From contig NZ_JAFCKP010000019.1 of the NCBI RefSeq assembly GCF_018130245.1, positions 36,823 through 100,822 of the forward strand: a DNA stretch of 64,000 nucleotides, read 5' to 3'. Positions 20,873-29,945 of this stretch are shown here, one piece after another. The notes beneath the pieces are model-generated. The model was not told the DNA's origin. It made no database searches and was given only the letters and a program-made list of their open reading frames with translations. Every line of letters begins with the position of its first letter. Position 1 is the first letter of the stretch. A program made the position numbers and the translations under genes. Source of the stretch: Bradyrhizobium sp. SZCCT0231 (lineage in GTDB: Bacteria; Pseudomonadota; Alphaproteobacteria; Rhizobiales; Xanthobacteraceae).

Positions 20873-21286
20873 ATGATGCAACCTAAGAAAACGAAGTTCC
20901 GGAAGGCGCATAAGGGCCGCATCCACGGCGTTGCGTCTTCGGGCGCGACGTTGGCGTTCGGCCAGTTCGGCCTGAAGGCGACCGAGCCTGAGCGCGTTAC
21001 CGCGCGCCAGATCGAAGCCGCTCGTCGCGCGCTGACCCGTCACATGAAGCGCGCCGGCCGCGTCTGGATCCGCGTGTTCCCCGATGTTCCGGTGTCGAAG
21101 AAGCCGGCCGAAGTCCGCATGGGCTCCGGCAAGGGTTCGCCGGAATTGTGGGTCGCGCGCGTCAAGCCGGGCCGGGTGCTGTTCGAGATCGACGGCGTCA
21201 ACACCCAGACGGCGCGTGAGGCGCTGACCCTGGCGGCCGCCAAGCTGCCGATCAAGACGCGCTTCGTCGAGCGCATTGCGGAGTAA
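20873..21286 (+). CDS. rplP: 50S ribosomal protein uL16
   Basis: 137 aa; helps place A-site tRNA on the 50S subunit. [19 protein letters not shown] and [20 protein letters not shown] are diagnostic. Two adjacent ATG codons (20873 and 20876) could start it; both give a normal protein. The stop TAA overlaps the first start codon of rpmC by one base (TAATG), so coupling is likely. Confidence 0.98.
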   Translation: MMQPKKTKFRKAHKGRIHGVASSGATLAFGQFGLKATEPERVTARQIEAARRALTRHMKRAGRVWIRVFPDVPVSKKPAEVRMGSGKGSPELWVARVKPGRVLFEIDGVNTQTAREALTLAAAKLPIKTRFVERIAE

Positions 21287-21498
21287 TGGCCATGGCCCAG
21301 ATGAAGATCGAAGACATCCGCGCGATGAGCCCCGACCAGCAGGATGACGCCATCCTGAACCTGAAGAAGGAGCGCTTCAACCTGCGCTTCCAGCGCGCCA
21401 CCGGGCAGCTCGAGAACACCTCGCGCCTGCGCGAAGCTCGCCGTGACATCGCCCGGATCAAGACCATCGCCGCGCAGACGCGCGCGAAGAAGAAGTAA
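21286..21498 (+). CDS. rpmC: 50S ribosomal protein uL29
   Basis: 68-70 aa at the tunnel exit beside uL23. The ATG at 21286 overlaps the rplP stop; a second in-frame ATG at 21292 ([13 protein letters not shown]) is equally plausible. [19 protein letters not shown] is the conserved core and the tail is Lys/Arg-rich. rpsQ follows after 13 bp. Confidence 0.96.
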   Translation: MAMAQMKIEDIRAMSPDQQDDAILNLKKERFNLRFQRATGQLENTSRLREARRDIARIKTIAAQTRAKKK

Positions 21499-21511
21499 GA
21501 GGCTTACGAAG

Positions 21512-21760
21512 ATGCCGAAACGTACTTTGCAGGGCGTGGTCGTCAGCGACAAGCAAGCCAAGACCATCGTGGTGCGCGTCGATCGCCGCTTCACGCACCC
21601 GATCTACAAGAAGACGATCCGCCGTTCGAAGAACTACCACGCGCACGACGAGAGCAACGAGTTCAAGCCGGGCGACATGGTGTGGATCGAGGAAACGAAG
21701 CCGATTTCGAAGTTGAAGCGCTGGGTCGTGATCCGGGGCGAACACAAGAAAAGCGCCTGA
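21512..21760 (+). CDS. rpsQ: 30S ribosomal protein uS17
   Basis: 82 aa OB-fold protein that binds helix 11 of 16S rRNA early in assembly. The start at 21512 gives [20 protein letters not shown]; a longer in-frame reading from 21443 would overlap rpmC heavily and is rejected. [11 protein letters not shown] and [16 protein letters not shown] are typical. An 84-bp gap with a short GTTGGCT/AGCCGAC hairpin separates it from rplN and may mark the S10/spc boundary. Confidence 0.97.
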   Translation: MPKRTLQGVVVSDKQAKTIVVRVDRRFTHPIYKKTIRRSKNYHAHDESNEFKPGDMVWIEETKPISKLKRWVVIRGEHKKSA

Positions 21761-21844
21761 TCTGTTGGCTTTAGCCGACTGACTTCAGGGAAATGTTGAG
21801 CGCCGGCTGGGCTGGCGCAAAGAGAAAGAGGACGAGGTGCATCA

Positions 21845-22213
21845 ATGATTCAGATGCAGACCAACCTCGACGTGGCCGACAATTCTGGCGCACGCCGTGT
21901 CATGTGTATCAAAGTGCTCGGGGGCTCCAAGCGCCGCTACGCCACGATCGGCGACATCATCGTCGTGTCGATCAAGGAAGCTATCCCGCGTGGCAAGGTG
22001 AAGAAGGGCGACGTGATGAAGGCCGTCGTGGTGCGCGTCCGCAAGGACATCCGCCGCGCCGACGGTTCGGTCATCCGCTTCGACCGCAACGCCGCCGTTC
22101 TGATCAACAACCAGTCCGAGCCGGTCGGCACCCGTATCTTCGGGCCCGTGCCGCGCGAGCTGCGCGCCAAGAACCACATGAAGATCATCTCGCTCGCGCC
22201 GGAGGTGCTGTGA
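21845..22213 (+). CDS. rplN: 50S ribosomal protein uL14
   Basis: 122 aa; lies at the subunit interface and forms bridges with 16S r[23 protein letters not shown] and [13 protein letters not shown] are diagnostic. GAGGA lies 11 nt upstream. First gene of the spc block. Its TGA overlaps the rplX ATG by one base. Confidence 0.98.
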   Translation: MIQMQTNLDVADNSGARRVMCIKVLGGSKRRYATIGDIIVVSIKEAIPRGKVKKGDVMKAVVVRVRKDIRRADGSVIRFDRNAAVLINNQSEPVGTRIFGPVPRELRAKNHMKIISLAPEVL

Positions 22214-22527
22214 TGGCTGCGAAGATCCGCAAGGGCGACAAGGTCGTCGTGCTGACCGGCCGCGACAAGGGCCGCACCGGCGAAGTGTTCGAGGTGCGTC
22301 CCGACGCCGGCACGGCGCTCGTGCGCGGCATCAACATGGTCAAGCGTCACCAGAAGCAGACGCAGGCCCAGGAGGGCGGCATCATCTCGAAGGAGTCGCC
22401 GATCCAACTGTCCAACATCGCGTATGTCGGCAAGGACGGAAAGCCGACCCGCATCGGATTCAAGATTCTGGCGGACGGCAAGAAGGTCCGCATCGCCAAG
22501 AGCTCGGGAGCTGAGATCGATGGCTGA
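22213..22527 (+). CDS. rplX: 50S ribosomal protein uL24
   Basis: 104 aa assembly initiator of the 50S subunit with an N-terminal KOW motif ([21 protein letters not shown], cut here to its key residues G-D-V-G-G). The ATG at 22213 is set by the overlap with the rplN stop; a longer frame starting at 21793 only runs through rplN and is not real. The last 8 bp overlap the start of rplE, so three genes are coupled in series. Confidence 0.97.
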   Translation: MAAKIRKGDKVVVLTGRDKGRTGEVFEVRPDAGTALVRGINMVKRHQKQTQAQEGGIISKESPIQLSNIAYVGKDGKPTRIGFKILADGKKVRIAKSSGAEIDG

Positions 22528-23077
22528 GGCTGCTTACACGCCGCGCCTGCGCGCGGAATATGACGCGAAGATCCGCACGGCTCTGACCGAGAAGTTCGGT
22601 TATGAGAACGTCATGCAGGTTCCGCGTCTGGACAAGGTCGTGCTGAACATGGGCGTTGGCGATTCCGTCAACGATCGCAAGAAGGCCGAGACCGCCGCTG
22701 CCGAGCTGACCCAGATCGCCGGCCAGAAGGCGATCGTGACCTATTCGCGCATCGCGATCGCGACGTTCAAGCTGCGTGAGAACCAGCCGATCGGCTGCAA
22801 GGTCACGCTGCGCAAGGCCCGCATGTACGAGTTCATCGATCGCCTGGTGAATGTCGCGCTGCCGCGCGTCCGCGACTTCCGCGGCCTGAACCCGAAGAGC
22901 TTCGACGGCCGCGGCAACTATTCGCTCGGCATCAAGGAGCACATCATTTTCCCCGAGATCGACTTCGACAAGGTCGCGGAAGCCCGCGGTATGGACATCA
23001 CCGTCTGCACCACGGCCAAGACCGACGAAGAGGCGAGGGCCTTGTTGACCGCTTTCAATTTCCCGTTCCGGCAGTGA
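22520..23077 (+). CDS. rplE: 50S ribosomal protein uL5
   Basis: 185 aa, binds 5S rRNA and forms the bridge to the 30S head. [19 protein letters not shown] at the N-terminus, [15 protein letters not shown], and the C-terminal [20 protein letters not shown] are typical. The ATG at 22520 lies inside the end of rplX; a 32-codon upstream extension in the rplX region is not credible. rpsN follows after 46 bp. Confidence 0.97.
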   Translation: MAEAAYTPRLRAEYDAKIRTALTEKFGYENVMQVPRLDKVVLNMGVGDSVNDRKKAETAAAELTQIAGQKAIVTYSRIAIATFKLRENQPIGCKVTLRKARMYEFIDRLVNVALPRVRDFRGLNPKSFDGRGNYSLGIKEHIIFPEIDFDKVAEARGMDITVCTTAKTDEEARALLTAFNFPFRQ

Positions 23078-23123
23078 GACGCTGACCTAGAGCCTCTCAA
23101 ACGCGGATACCCAGGAGCCAAGC

Positions 23124-23429
23124 ATGGCAAAGAAGAGTTCAGTCGAGAAGAACAACCGGCGCAAGCGGATGGTGAAGAACGCCGCCGCCAAGCGCGAACG
23201 GTTGAAGGCGATCATCGCCGACAAGACGCTGCCGATGGAGGAGCGGTTCGCCGCGACCCTGAAGCTGGCGGAAATGCCGCGCAACTCGTCGGCGACCCGC
23301 ATCCGCTTGCGCTGCGAGCTGTCGGGCCGCCCGCGCTCGAACTACCGCAAGAACAAGCTGTCCCGTATCGCGCTGCGCGACCTTGGCTCCAAGGGCATGG
23401 TCCCGGGCCTCGTGAAGTCCAGCTGGTAA
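23124..23429 (+). CDS. rpsN: 30S ribosomal protein uS14
   Basis: 101 aa, the zinc-free long form: there is no CxxC pair, and the signature [19 protein letters not shown] is present. Part of the 30S head. AGGAG precedes the ATG. Alphaproteobacteria normally have only this long version, so zinc-dependent replacement is not expected from this gene. Confidence 0.98.
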   Translation: MAKKSSVEKNNRRKRMVKNAAAKRERLKAIIADKTLPMEERFAATLKLAEMPRNSSATRIRLRCELSGRPRSNYRKNKLSRIALRDLGSKGMVPGLVKSSW

Positions 23430-23443
23430 GGAGGGTCGTTTAG

Positions 23444-23842
23444 ATGTCTACGCACGATCCAATCAGCGATCTGATCACCCGTATCCGCAACGCGCAGATG
23501 CGCTCCAAGACCAAGGTCTCCACGCCTGGCTCGAAGATGCGCGAGAACGTGCTCGAGGTCCTCAAGACCGAAGGCTACATCCGCGGTTACGCCACGCTCG
23601 AGCACTCCTCGGGCCGCAGCGAGATCGAGATCGAGCTGAAGTATTTCGACGGCGAGCCCGTGATCCGCGAGATCGAACGTGTCTCCAAGCCCGGGCGCCG
23701 CGTTTACGCCTCGGTGAAGAACCTGCCGCGGGTCAACAATGGGCTCGGCATTTCGGTGTTGTCGACGCCGAAGGGGATCATGGCCGACCACAGCGCGCGC
23801 GACGCGAATGTGGGCGGTGAAGTCCTCTTCACGGTGTTCTGA
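23444..23842 (+). CDS. rpsH: 30S ribosomal protein uS8
   Basis: 132 aa, a primary binder of the 16S rRNA central domain. [20 protein letters not shown] and [20 protein letters not shown] are conserved. AAGGAGGG gives one of the strongest ribosome-binding sites of the operon. In E. coli uS8 represses the spc operon at rplE; I cannot confirm an equivalent RNA site by eye. 16 bp precede rplF. Confidence 0.98.
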   Translation: MSTHDPISDLITRIRNAQMRSKTKVSTPGSKMRENVLEVLKTEGYIRGYATLEHSSGRSEIEIELKYFDGEPVIREIERVSKPGRRVYASVKNLPRVNNGLGISVLSTPKGIMADHSARDANVGGEVLFTVF

Positions 23843-23858
23843 GAAGGATTTTTCATCC

Positions 23859-24392
23859 ATGTCACGAGTTGGCAAAAGGCCTGTGGCGGTTCCGTCGGGT
23901 GTGACCGCGACCGTCGATGGGCAGACCGTCAAGATGAAGGGGCCGAAGGGCCAGCTTCAGTTCATCGTCCATGACGACGTCGAGGTGAAACTCGAGAGCG
24001 GCCAGATCAAGGTCAAGCCGCGGGCCGACACCAACCGCGCCCGCGCGCTGTACGGTACCGCTCGCGCCCAGGTCGCGAATCTGGTCGAAGGCGTCACCAA
24101 GGGCTTCGAGAAGAAGCTCGAGATCACCGGCGTCGGTTACCGTGCCGCGATGCAGGGCAAGAACCTGCAGCTCGCGCTCGGCTACAGCCACGACGTGGTC
24201 TATCCGATCCCGGAGGGGATCACCATCGCCGTGCCGAAGCCGACCGAGATCACGGTGTCGGGCAGCGACATCCAGCGCGTCGGCCAGGTCGCCGCCGAGA
24301 TCCGCGCCTATCGCCCGCCGGAGCCCTACAAGGGCAAGGGCGTGAAGTATGTTGGCGAATTCATCTTCCGCAAGGAAGGCAAGAAGAAGTAA
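23859..24392 (+). CDS. rplF: 50S ribosomal protein uL6
   Basis: 177 aa near the factor-binding site of the 50S subunit. The ATG at 23859 yields [15 protein letters not shown], the usual N-terminus, behind AAGGA; a frame from 23739 overlaps rpsH and is rejected. The C-terminal motif [17 protein letters not shown] is intact. The same region is a site of gentamicin resistance changes in other bacteria; nothing unusual is seen. Confidence 0.98.
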   Translation: MSRVGKRPVAVPSGVTATVDGQTVKMKGPKGQLQFIVHDDVEVKLESGQIKVKPRADTNRARALYGTARAQVANLVEGVTKGFEKKLEITGVGYRAAMQGKNLQLALGYSHDVVYPIPEGITIAVPKPTEITVSGSDIQRVGQVAAEIRAYRPPEPYKGKGVKYVGEFIFRKEGKKK

Positions 24393-24403
24393 CGGAGCCG
24401 GTC

Positions 24404-24766
24404 ATGTCCAAAGCCAAGGTTACGAATGCCCGGCGCAAGCGGAGTGTGCGGCTGAAGCTGCGCCGCTCCGGTGGTGGTCGTCCGCGTCTGTCGGTGTTCC
24501 GCTCGTCCAAGCACATCTACGCCCAGGTCATCGACGACCTGAAGGGCGAGACGCTGGCCTCTGCCTCCTCGCTCGAGAAGTCGATGCGCGACGGCGGCAA
24601 GACCGGCGCCGACATCGATGCGGCGAAGGCGGTCGGCAAGCTGCTGGCCGAACGCGCCGCCGAGAAGGGCGTCAAGGAAGTCGTGTTCGATCGCGGCAGC
24701 TATCTCTATCACGGGCGCGTCAAGGCTCTGGCCGACGCGGCGCGTGAGAGTGGGCTGAGCTTCTAA
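24404..24766 (+). CDS. rplR: 50S ribosomal protein uL18
   Basis: 120 aa, binds 5S rRNA together with uL5. The basic N-terminus [20 protein letters not shown] and [20 protein letters not shown] are diagnostic; length normal. GGAG lies before the ATG; 47 bp separate it from rpsE. Confidence 0.98.
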   Translation: MSKAKVTNARRKRSVRLKLRRSGGGRPRLSVFRSSKHIYAQVIDDLKGETLASASSLEKSMRDGGKTGADIDAAKAVGKLLAERAAEKGVKEVVFDRGSYLYHGRVKALADAARESGLSF

Positions 24767-24813
24767 CAGAATTTGAGGATTGAGGCGTAAGCCTCTGAAG
24801 GATTGGAAAAACC

Positions 24814-25410
24814 ATGGCAGCTGAACGCGAACAACGTGGTGGACGCGATCAACGCGGCGGCGGACGTGAACGCAGGGAGCGCGAGGAGCGCGACAGCGAG
24901 TTCGTCGACAAGCTCGTCCACATCAATCGCGTGGCCAAGGTCGTCAAGGGCGGCAAGCGCTTCGGTTTCGCGGCGCTGGTCGTGATCGGCGACCAGAAGG
25001 GCCGCGCCGGCTTCGGTCACGGCAAGGCGCGCGAAGTGCCCGAGGCGATCCGCAAGGCCACCGAGTCCGCCAAGCGCAACCTGACCCGCGTGTCGCTGCG
25101 CGAGGGCCGCACGCTCCATCACGACATTGCCGGCCGTCATGGTGCGGGCCGTGTCTACCTGCGTGCAGCTCCCGCCGGTACCGGCATCATCGCCGGCGGC
25201 CCGATGCGCGCCGTGTTCGAGACGCTCGGCGTCCAGGACGTGGTGGCCAAGTCGATCGGCTCGTCGAACCCGTACAACATGGTGCGCGCGACCTTCGATG
25301 CGCTGAAGCACCAGGATTCGCCGCGTTCGGTCGCTGCCCGCCGCAACATCAAGGTGTCCACCCTCCAGTCCCGCCGTATCGGCGGCGATGCCGAGGCGGC
25401 TGCCGACTAA
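24814..25410 (+). CDS. rpsE: 30S ribosomal protein uS5
   Basis: 198 aa. The N-terminal 27 residues are an Arg/Gly/Glu-rich extension ([14 protein letters not shown]) before the conserved [19 protein letters not shown], as often seen in alphaproteobacteria. The domain with [20 protein letters not shown] and the C-terminal half with [15 protein letters not shown] are intact. uS5 lines the mRNA entry channel and affects accuracy; spectinomycin-loop residues look ordinary. Confidence 0.97.
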   Translation: MAAEREQRGGRDQRGGGRERREREERDSEFVDKLVHINRVAKVVKGGKRFGFAALVVIGDQKGRAGFGHGKAREVPEAIRKATESAKRNLTRVSLREGRTLHHDIAGRHGAGRVYLRAAPAGTGIIAGGPMRAVFETLGVQDVVAKSIGSSNPYNMVRATFDALKHQDSPRSVAARRNIKVSTLQSRRIGGDAEAAAD

Positions 25411-25435
25411 CGGAAGCTTTTCGGAGTAGACTCCC

Positions 25436-25630
25436 ATGGCCAAGGCCGCAAAGACGATCAAGCTCGAGCAGACCGGCAGCGCGATCCGCCGCCATCACTC
25501 GCAGCGCTCGACGCTGATCGGGCTCAAGCTCAACAAGATCGGCCGCACCAGCGAACTGCCGGATACTCCGGCCGTGCGCGGCATGATCGAGAAGGTTCAC
25601 CATCTCGTCCGCATCGTCGACGAGAAGTAA
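25436..25630 (+). CDS. rpmD: 50S ribosomal protein uL30
   Basis: 64 aa. [20 protein letters not shown] and [20 protein letters not shown] are the family pattern, ending in [19 protein letters not shown] is 8 nt upstream of the ATG. The 76-bp gap to rplO contains a Rhizobiales-type palindrome. Confidence 0.97.
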   Translation: MAKAAKTIKLEQTGSAIRRHHSQRSTLIGLKLNKIGRTSELPDTPAVRGMIEKVHHLVRIVDEK

Positions 25631-25640
25631 GAAGCGGCGC

Positions 25641-25686
25641 GCGATCCCGGAAAGCGGGCTACCGGTTTTCGGTGAAGATCGTGCGC
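25641..25686. repeat. GATCCCGGAAAGCGGG...GATC palindromic element
   Basis: Intergenic element between rpmD and rplO: GATC at each end with CCGGTTTTCGG and CCGGAAAGCGGG in between, matching the dispersed palindrome I recall from Rhizobiales intergenic regions. It lies within the untranslated gap of the spc block. Identification is from memory of the pattern, not a search. Confidence 0.45.
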
Positions 25687-25706
25687 AAGACACAAGGAGA
25701 AGGGCG

Positions 25707-26192
25707 ATGAAGCTCAGCGATATCGCCGACAACGCCGGCTCGCGCAAGAAGCGTATGCGCGTCGGCCGCGGCATCGGTTCCGGCAAGGGCAAGCAGTCCG
25801 GCCGCGGCGGCAAGGGCCAGACCGCGCGTTCGGGCGTGCGCATCAAGGGTTTCGAAGGCGGCCAGATGCCGATGCATCGCCGTCTGCCCAAGCGTGGCTT
25901 CAACAACATCTTCCGCGTCGAGTTCGCCGAGATCAATCTCGACCGGCTCCAGGAGGCGGTCGATGCCAAGAAGATCGACGCCGGCAGCGTCGTGAACGTC
26001 GAGGCCCTGGTGAAGGGTGGCGTGCTGCGCCGTGCCAAGGCCGGCCTGCGGCTGCTCGGCCGCGGCGAGCTCAAGTCCAAGCTCAACATCGAAGTGCACG
26101 GCGCCAGCAAGACCGCGATCGCGGCGGTCGAAAAGGCCGGCGGCTCGGTGAAGATCCTCGCCCCTGCCAAGGAAGAAGGCGAGGCGGCGTAA
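25707..26192 (+). CDS. rplO: 50S ribosomal protein uL15
   Basis: 161 aa late-assembly 50S protein. [20 protein letters not shown], followed by the Gly-rich [19 protein letters not shown] and [17 protein letters not shown], is diagnostic. AAGGAG is 8 nt before the ATG. A G+C-rich hairpin follows the stop codon before secY. Confidence 0.98.
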   Translation: MKLSDIADNAGSRKKRMRVGRGIGSGKGKQSGRGGKGQTARSGVRIKGFEGGQMPMHRRLPKRGFNNIFRVEFAEINLDRLQEAVDAKKIDAGSVVNVEALVKGGVLRRAKAGLRLLGRGELKSKLNIEVHGASKTAIAAVEKAGGSVKILAPAKEEGEAA

Positions 26193-26205
26193 CAACTGCG
26201 TCATC

Positions 26206-26227
26206 GGCCCGCGGCGCGCGGGCCTTT
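26206..26227 (+). terminator. Weak terminator-like hairpin between rplO and secY
   Basis: 8-bp stem GGCCCGCG / CGCGGGCC with a 3-base loop, followed by TTTA only. It probably attenuates rather than stops transcription, lowering secY-adk expression relative to the ribosomal genes (inference). Confidence 0.4.
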
Positions 26228-26340
26228 ACGCATGCGGGACGTGGACTTATCGAAGCCGAGCCCCAGATAATGTCCGGCGTCCGCTAAACTAGCCCGGCCG
26301 CGGGCATAACGGCGCAACAGGCGGCGGGAGAAAGTCCAAG

Positions 26341-27672
26341 ATGGTCTCTGCAGCGGAACAACTGGCAGCCAATCTCAATTTCGGCGCGTTTGCCAAGGCC
26401 GACGAACTGAAGAAGCGCATCTGGTTCACCCTGGGTGCGCTGCTCGTTTATCGGCTCGGGACCTACATCCCGCTGCCCGGCATCGATCCCAACATCTGGG
26501 AGCAGGTGTTCCGCTCCCAGGCGGGCGGCATCCTCGGCATGTTCAACATGTTCGCCGGCGGTGGCATTCACCGCATGGCGATCTTCGCGCTGAACATCAT
26601 GCCGTACATCTCGGCCTCGATCATCATCCAGCTCCTGACCACCGTCTCGCCGCAGCTCGAGGCGCTGAAGAAAGAGGGTGAGGCCGGCCGCAAGACGCTG
26701 AACCAGTACACCCGTTATCTGACCGTGATCCTGGCTGCGTTCCAGTCCTATGGCATCGCGGTGGGCCTCGAAGGCGCCGGCAATGTCGTCAGCGAGCCCG
26801 GCATGTTCTTCCGCCTGTCCACGGCGATCACGCTGACCGGCGGCACCATGTTCCTGATGTGGCTGGGCGAGCAGATCACCTCGCGCGGCATCGGCAACGG
26901 TATCTCGCTGATCATTCTCGCCGGCATCGTCGCCGAGCTGCCCGCGGCGCTCGCCAGCATGCTCGAGCTCGGCCGTCAGGGTGCGATGTCGACCGGCCTG
27001 ATCCTGGTCGTCATCATCATGGCCGTCGCCGTGATCGCCTTCATCGTGTTCGTGGAGCGCGCGCAGCGCCGGCTCTTGATCCAGTATCCGAAGCGCCAGG
27101 TCGGCAACAAGATGTTCGAGGGCCAGTCCTCGCATCTGCCGCTCAAGCTCAATACCTCCGGCGTGATCCCGCCGATCTTCGCGTCCTCGCTGCTCTTGCT
27201 GCCGACCACGGTTGCGAACTTCAACGCGGGCAGTGGGCCGGAGTGGTTCCAGTGGATCAACACCCAGCTCGGCCATGGCCGCCCGCTGTTCCTGATCATG
27301 TACCTGGCGCTGATCGTGTTCTTCGCGTTCTTCTACACCGCGATCGTGTTCAACCCGACCGAGACCGCGGACAATCTGAAAAAGCACGGCGGCTTCATTC
27401 CGGGCATCCGCCCGGGCGAGCGCACCGCGGAGTATATCGACTACGTGCTGTCGCGGATCACGGTGCTGGGCGCCATCTATCTGGCGATCGTCTGCTTGAT
27501 CCCTGAGATCCTGATCTCCTACGCCTCGGTGCCGTTCTATTTCGGCGGCACCTCGCTGCTGATCGTCGTCAGCGTCACCATGGACACGGTCGCGCAGGTC
27601 CAGGGCTATCTGCTGGCGCACCAGTACGAAGGCCTGATCCGGAAGTCCAAGCTGCGGGGCCGCCGTAGATGA
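26341..27672 (+). CDS. secY: Protein translocase channel subunit SecY
   Basis: 443 aa, ten predicted membrane helices; the pore of the SecYEG translocon. The N-terminal amphipathic region is followed by the plug segment (GGILGMFNMFAGGGIHRM, residues 62-79), IGNGISLIIL in helix 4-5, and the cytosolic loop PGIRPGERTAEYI, in which Arg357 occupies the position essential for SecA-driven transport in E. coli. The C-terminus [18 protein letters not shown] is canonical. GGGAGA precedes the ATG. Its stop overlaps the start of a second SecY-like gene (ATGA). Confidence 0.98.
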   Translation: MVSAAEQLAANLNFGAFAKADELKKRIWFTLGALLVYRLGTYIPLPGIDPNIWEQVFRSQAGGILGMFNMFAGGGIHRMAIFALNIMPYISASIIIQLLTTVSPQLEALKKEGEAGRKTLNQYTRYLTVILAAFQSYGIAVGLEGAGNVVSEPGMFFRLSTAITLTGGTMFLMWLGEQITSRGIGNGISLIILAGIVAELPAALASMLELGRQGAMSTGLILVVIIMAVAVIAFIVFVERAQRRLLIQYPKRQVGNKMFEGQSSHLPLKLNTSGVIPPIFASSLLLLPTTVANFNAGSGPEWFQWINTQLGHGRPLFLIMYLALIVFFAFFYTAIVFNPTETADNLKKHGGFIPGIRPGERTAEYIDYVLSRITVLGAIYLAIVCLIPEILISYASVPFYFGGTSLLIVVSVTMDTVAQVQGYLLAHQYEGLIRKSKLRGRRR

Positions 27673-28880
27673 GCAGGGAGCTCGCGCGCCGAATCGCTTT
27701 CACGATTGGCGCGCTGCTCCTTTTCAGGCTCGGCACGCAGATCCCGGTCGCGGGAGTGGATGTTTCGCGCCTCTCGTCGTTACCCAACTTCAACGTCCGC
27801 CTTTCGCTCTTTTCGCTCAGCCTCATTCCCTACCTGACTGCGGCGATCTTTGTCCGGTTGTTGTCGGTGGTGTGGCGCGGCCTGAATTCGCTTGAGCGGT
27901 CGGGCGAGGACGGCCGACGCAAGGTCGCCCGTGCAACGCTCGGACTCACGCTGGCTCTTGCTGCCTTTCAAGCCTACGGCGTCGCCTCGGCGCTGATTTC
28001 CATTCCGGAGCTCGTCAGAAATCCGGACGGCTGGTTCGTGACGACGGCTACGGCCTCGATGGTTGGCGGTGTCTTCGTGCTGGTGTGGCTCAGCGAACTG
28101 ATCACCCGCTACGGCATCGGCAACGGCCTGGCGCTGATCTTGAGTGTCGGCATGCTCGTCTCCCTGCCGCAACACGTCGCCGGCATCGCAAATGTCGTGC
28201 GGAGCGGAGCGGTCTCGGGCAATCTCGTGTTCATCCACGCTTTGCTCTGGGTCGTGACCGTCGCCGTGATCGTTCTCGTCGAAGGCGCGCGGCGAAATGT
28301 TCGAGTCGAGTTCGGCGCGCTCGATGTCGGCGCGCGGCAATTGCCGGCGCGCACTGCCGTGCTGCCGATCAAGCTCAACAGCGCCGGGTTCCTGATTCCG
28401 GTCACCGTGGCGCCGTGGATCTTCTTTCTGCCGCTCGCCTTTGCCGGATTCATCCTGGGCGGCGACCACCCCTTGGTCGCTGCGGCCTACCGGCATCTCC
28501 AGCTGGGGCAGCCGGCGCACATGATCCTCGTGTCGATCGCGGTCTTCGTGCTCGCCTTCATCTACACGGCCTATGTCGTCGATCCCGAAGACACGGCCAA
28601 ATCCCTGGCGCAGCGTCATGGCACGATTCCCGGTGTCGCACCGGGCGAGGCCACCGCCGGCTATCTCGATCGCGTCGTGTCATTGACGACAGTCGTCGGA
28701 GCCGTCTACCTGACGGCGTTGCAGTTGATTCCGGAGGTGTTCGACCTTTACGGGATCGGTCTGCCTTATAGTATGGTCGTCGATGGTGGTGCGGCGCTGA
28801 TTGTGGTTTGCACTATTCTCGATCTTCAAACACAGGTGCGCGACGTATCGCTCACCAATCCGGGGGGCGTACGCCGATGA
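27669..28880 (+). CDS. Divergent SecY-like protein lacking the plug segment
   Basis: 403 aa, clearly homologous to SecY over its whole length: [13 protein letters not shown] (20-31), [11 protein letters not shown] (50-60), [11 protein letters not shown] (148-158), [13 protein letters not shown] (232-244) and [20 protein letters not shown] (318-337). Compared with the adjacent SecY it is about 16 residues shorter between GVD and IPY, exactly where the plug helix should be. It has Ala324 where SecY has Arg357, the basic PKRQ stretch of the preceding cytosolic loop is GALD, and the tail lacks the YEGLIRK motif. It overlaps secY and adk by 4 bp each, so it is made together with them. Function unknown: possibly a specialised or regulatory translocon subunit. 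It is not a pseudogene: the frame is intact and the membrane helices are preserved. Confidence 0.85.
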   Translation: MSRELARRIAFTIGALLLFRLGTQIPVAGVDVSRLSSLPNFNVRLSLFSLSLIPYLTAAIFVRLLSVVWRGLNSLERSGEDGRRKVARATLGLTLALAAFQAYGVASALISIPELVRNPDGWFVTTATASMVGGVFVLVWLSELITRYGIGNGLALILSVGMLVSLPQHVAGIANVVRSGAVSGNLVFIHALLWVVTVAVIVLVEGARRNVRVEFGALDVGARQLPARTAVLPIKLNSAGFLIPVTVAPWIFFLPLAFAGFILGGDHPLVAAAYRHLQLGQPAHMILVSIAVFVLAFIYTAYVVDPEDTAKSLAQRHGTIPGVAPGEATAGYLDRVVSLTTVVGAVYLTALQLIPEVFDLYGIGLPYSMVVDGGAALIVVCTILDLQTQVRDVSLTNPGGVRR

Positions 28881-29758
28881 GAATTATACTTCTGGGACCG
28901 CCGGGGTCGGGCAAGGGGACTCAGGCCCAGCTCCTGGTGCAGCGCTATGGCATCGTCCAGCTCTCGACCGGCGAGATGCTGCGTGCCGCGGTTGCGGCCG
29001 GAACGCCGGTCGGGCTGAAGGCCAAGGAGATCATGGCCGGCGGCGGCCTCGTGCCTGATGACGTCGTGGTGGGAATCATCTCCGACCGCATCGACCAGCC
29101 GGACGCCAAGAACGGTTTCATCCTCGATGGTTTCCCGCGCACCGTGCCGCAGGCCGAGGCGCTGGACGAGCTGCTCAAGCGCAAGCATCTCAAGCTCGAC
29201 GCTGTGATCGAGCTCCGCGTCAACGAGAGCGCGCTGCTGAGCCGCGTCGAGACCCGCGTTGCCCAGATGCGGGAGCGCGGCGAGGAGGTCCGGCTCGACG
29301 ACACCCCGGAGGTCCTGACCAAGCGGCTTGCCAGCTACCGCAGCCAGACGGAACCGCTGATTCACTACTATTCCGAGCGTCGGAAGCTCTCGACCATCGA
29401 CGGCATGATGGCCATCGAGGAGGTCACCCGCGCCATCCACCGCCAGCTCCTGGCGCTGGGGGCGGTCGAGCCCAAGAGCCATGGCAAGACGCATGCCCGG
29501 AGCGCTGCCAAGGCGGCGCCGGCCAAAAAGGCCAAGGCGGGGAAGAGGGCGGTCGCAAAGCCGACGAAAACGGCCAAAAAGGGCGCAAAATCGGCCAAAA
29601 AGGCCGCCAAATCGGTGGTGAAAGGTCCCAAGAAGGCGGCCAAGAAAGCCACCAAGAAAACCGTCAAGAAAGCAGCCAAGAAGACCACCAAGAAGACAGT
29701 CAAAAAGGGTGCCAAAAAGGCCGCAAAAAAGGTCACGAAAAAGCGAGCCAAGCGCTAG
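28877..29758 (+). CDS. adk: Adenylate kinase with a Lys/Ala-rich histone-like tail
   Basis: 293 aa. Residues 1-195 are a complete adenylate kinase (ATP + AMP to 2 ADP): P-loop GPPGSGKGT at 7-15, AMP-site [24 protein letters not shown] near 83-96, and the short-LID form (RVETRVAQ...EVRLDDTPE) without zinc cysteines. The start at 28877 overlaps the SecY-like stop; a 23-codon upstream extension is ignored. Residues from about 197 to the end are a strongly basic tail of repeating KKA, KKT and KKV triplets with scattered Ser and Pro, like histone H1 or AlgP C-termini. The tail is not needed for catalysis in the family and may bind nucleic acid (inference). Confidence 0.95.
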   Translation: MRIILLGPPGSGKGTQAQLLVQRYGIVQLSTGEMLRAAVAAGTPVGLKAKEIMAGGGLVPDDVVVGIISDRIDQPDAKNGFILDGFPRTVPQAEALDELLKRKHLKLDAVIELRVNESALLSRVETRVAQMRERGEEVRLDDTPEVLTKRLASYRSQTEPLIHYYSERRKLSTIDGMMAIEEVTRAIHRQLLALGAVEPKSHGKTHARSAAKAAPAKKAKAGKRAVAKPTKTAKKGAKSAKKAAKSVVKGPKKAAKKATKKTVKKAAKKTTKKTVKKGAKKAAKKVTKKRAKR

Positions 29759-29764
29759 CAGCGG

Positions 29765-29794
29765 TTGACGAAGGCCCCCGGAATCCCCTAATAA
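29765..29794 (+). promoter_or_regulatory. Candidate promoter of the rpsM-rpsK-rpoA-rplQ operon
   Basis: TTGACG at 29765-29770 and CTAATA at 29788-29793, spacing 17 bp, 6 bp after the adk stop codon. A start near 29800 would give a leader of about 145 nt, containing GTGTTC...GAACAC, before rpsM. The match to the alphaproteobacterial housekeeping consensus is good. Confidence 0.5.
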
Positions 29795-29945
29795 GCCCCG
29801 CATCCAAGTCGGATAGTTTCAGACGATGCCGGGCCCCAGGAAGACCGGGGGTGGGCGTCGTGTTCGCGTTTGTGAACACCTGCCCGAGAAAGCAAGCACT
29901 TAAAGCCCGATTCCTGACGAGGGATCGGCAACAGGAGAGAAGGCC

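Noticed and set aside
27669-28880. Second secY as a decaying pseudogene
   Set aside because: Frame intact over 403 codons, helices and key glycine motifs kept, and start and stop overlap both neighbours precisely.
29481-29757. Short AAGAAGGC-like repeats in adk as a CRISPR or minisatellite
   Set aside because: Units are codon-sized and irregular, with no spacer structure.
29521-29758. Lysine-rich end of adk as a frameshift artefact
   Set aside because: It continues the adk frame without a break and ends at a normal stop; the composition reflects AAG/AAA codons in a regular triplet pattern.
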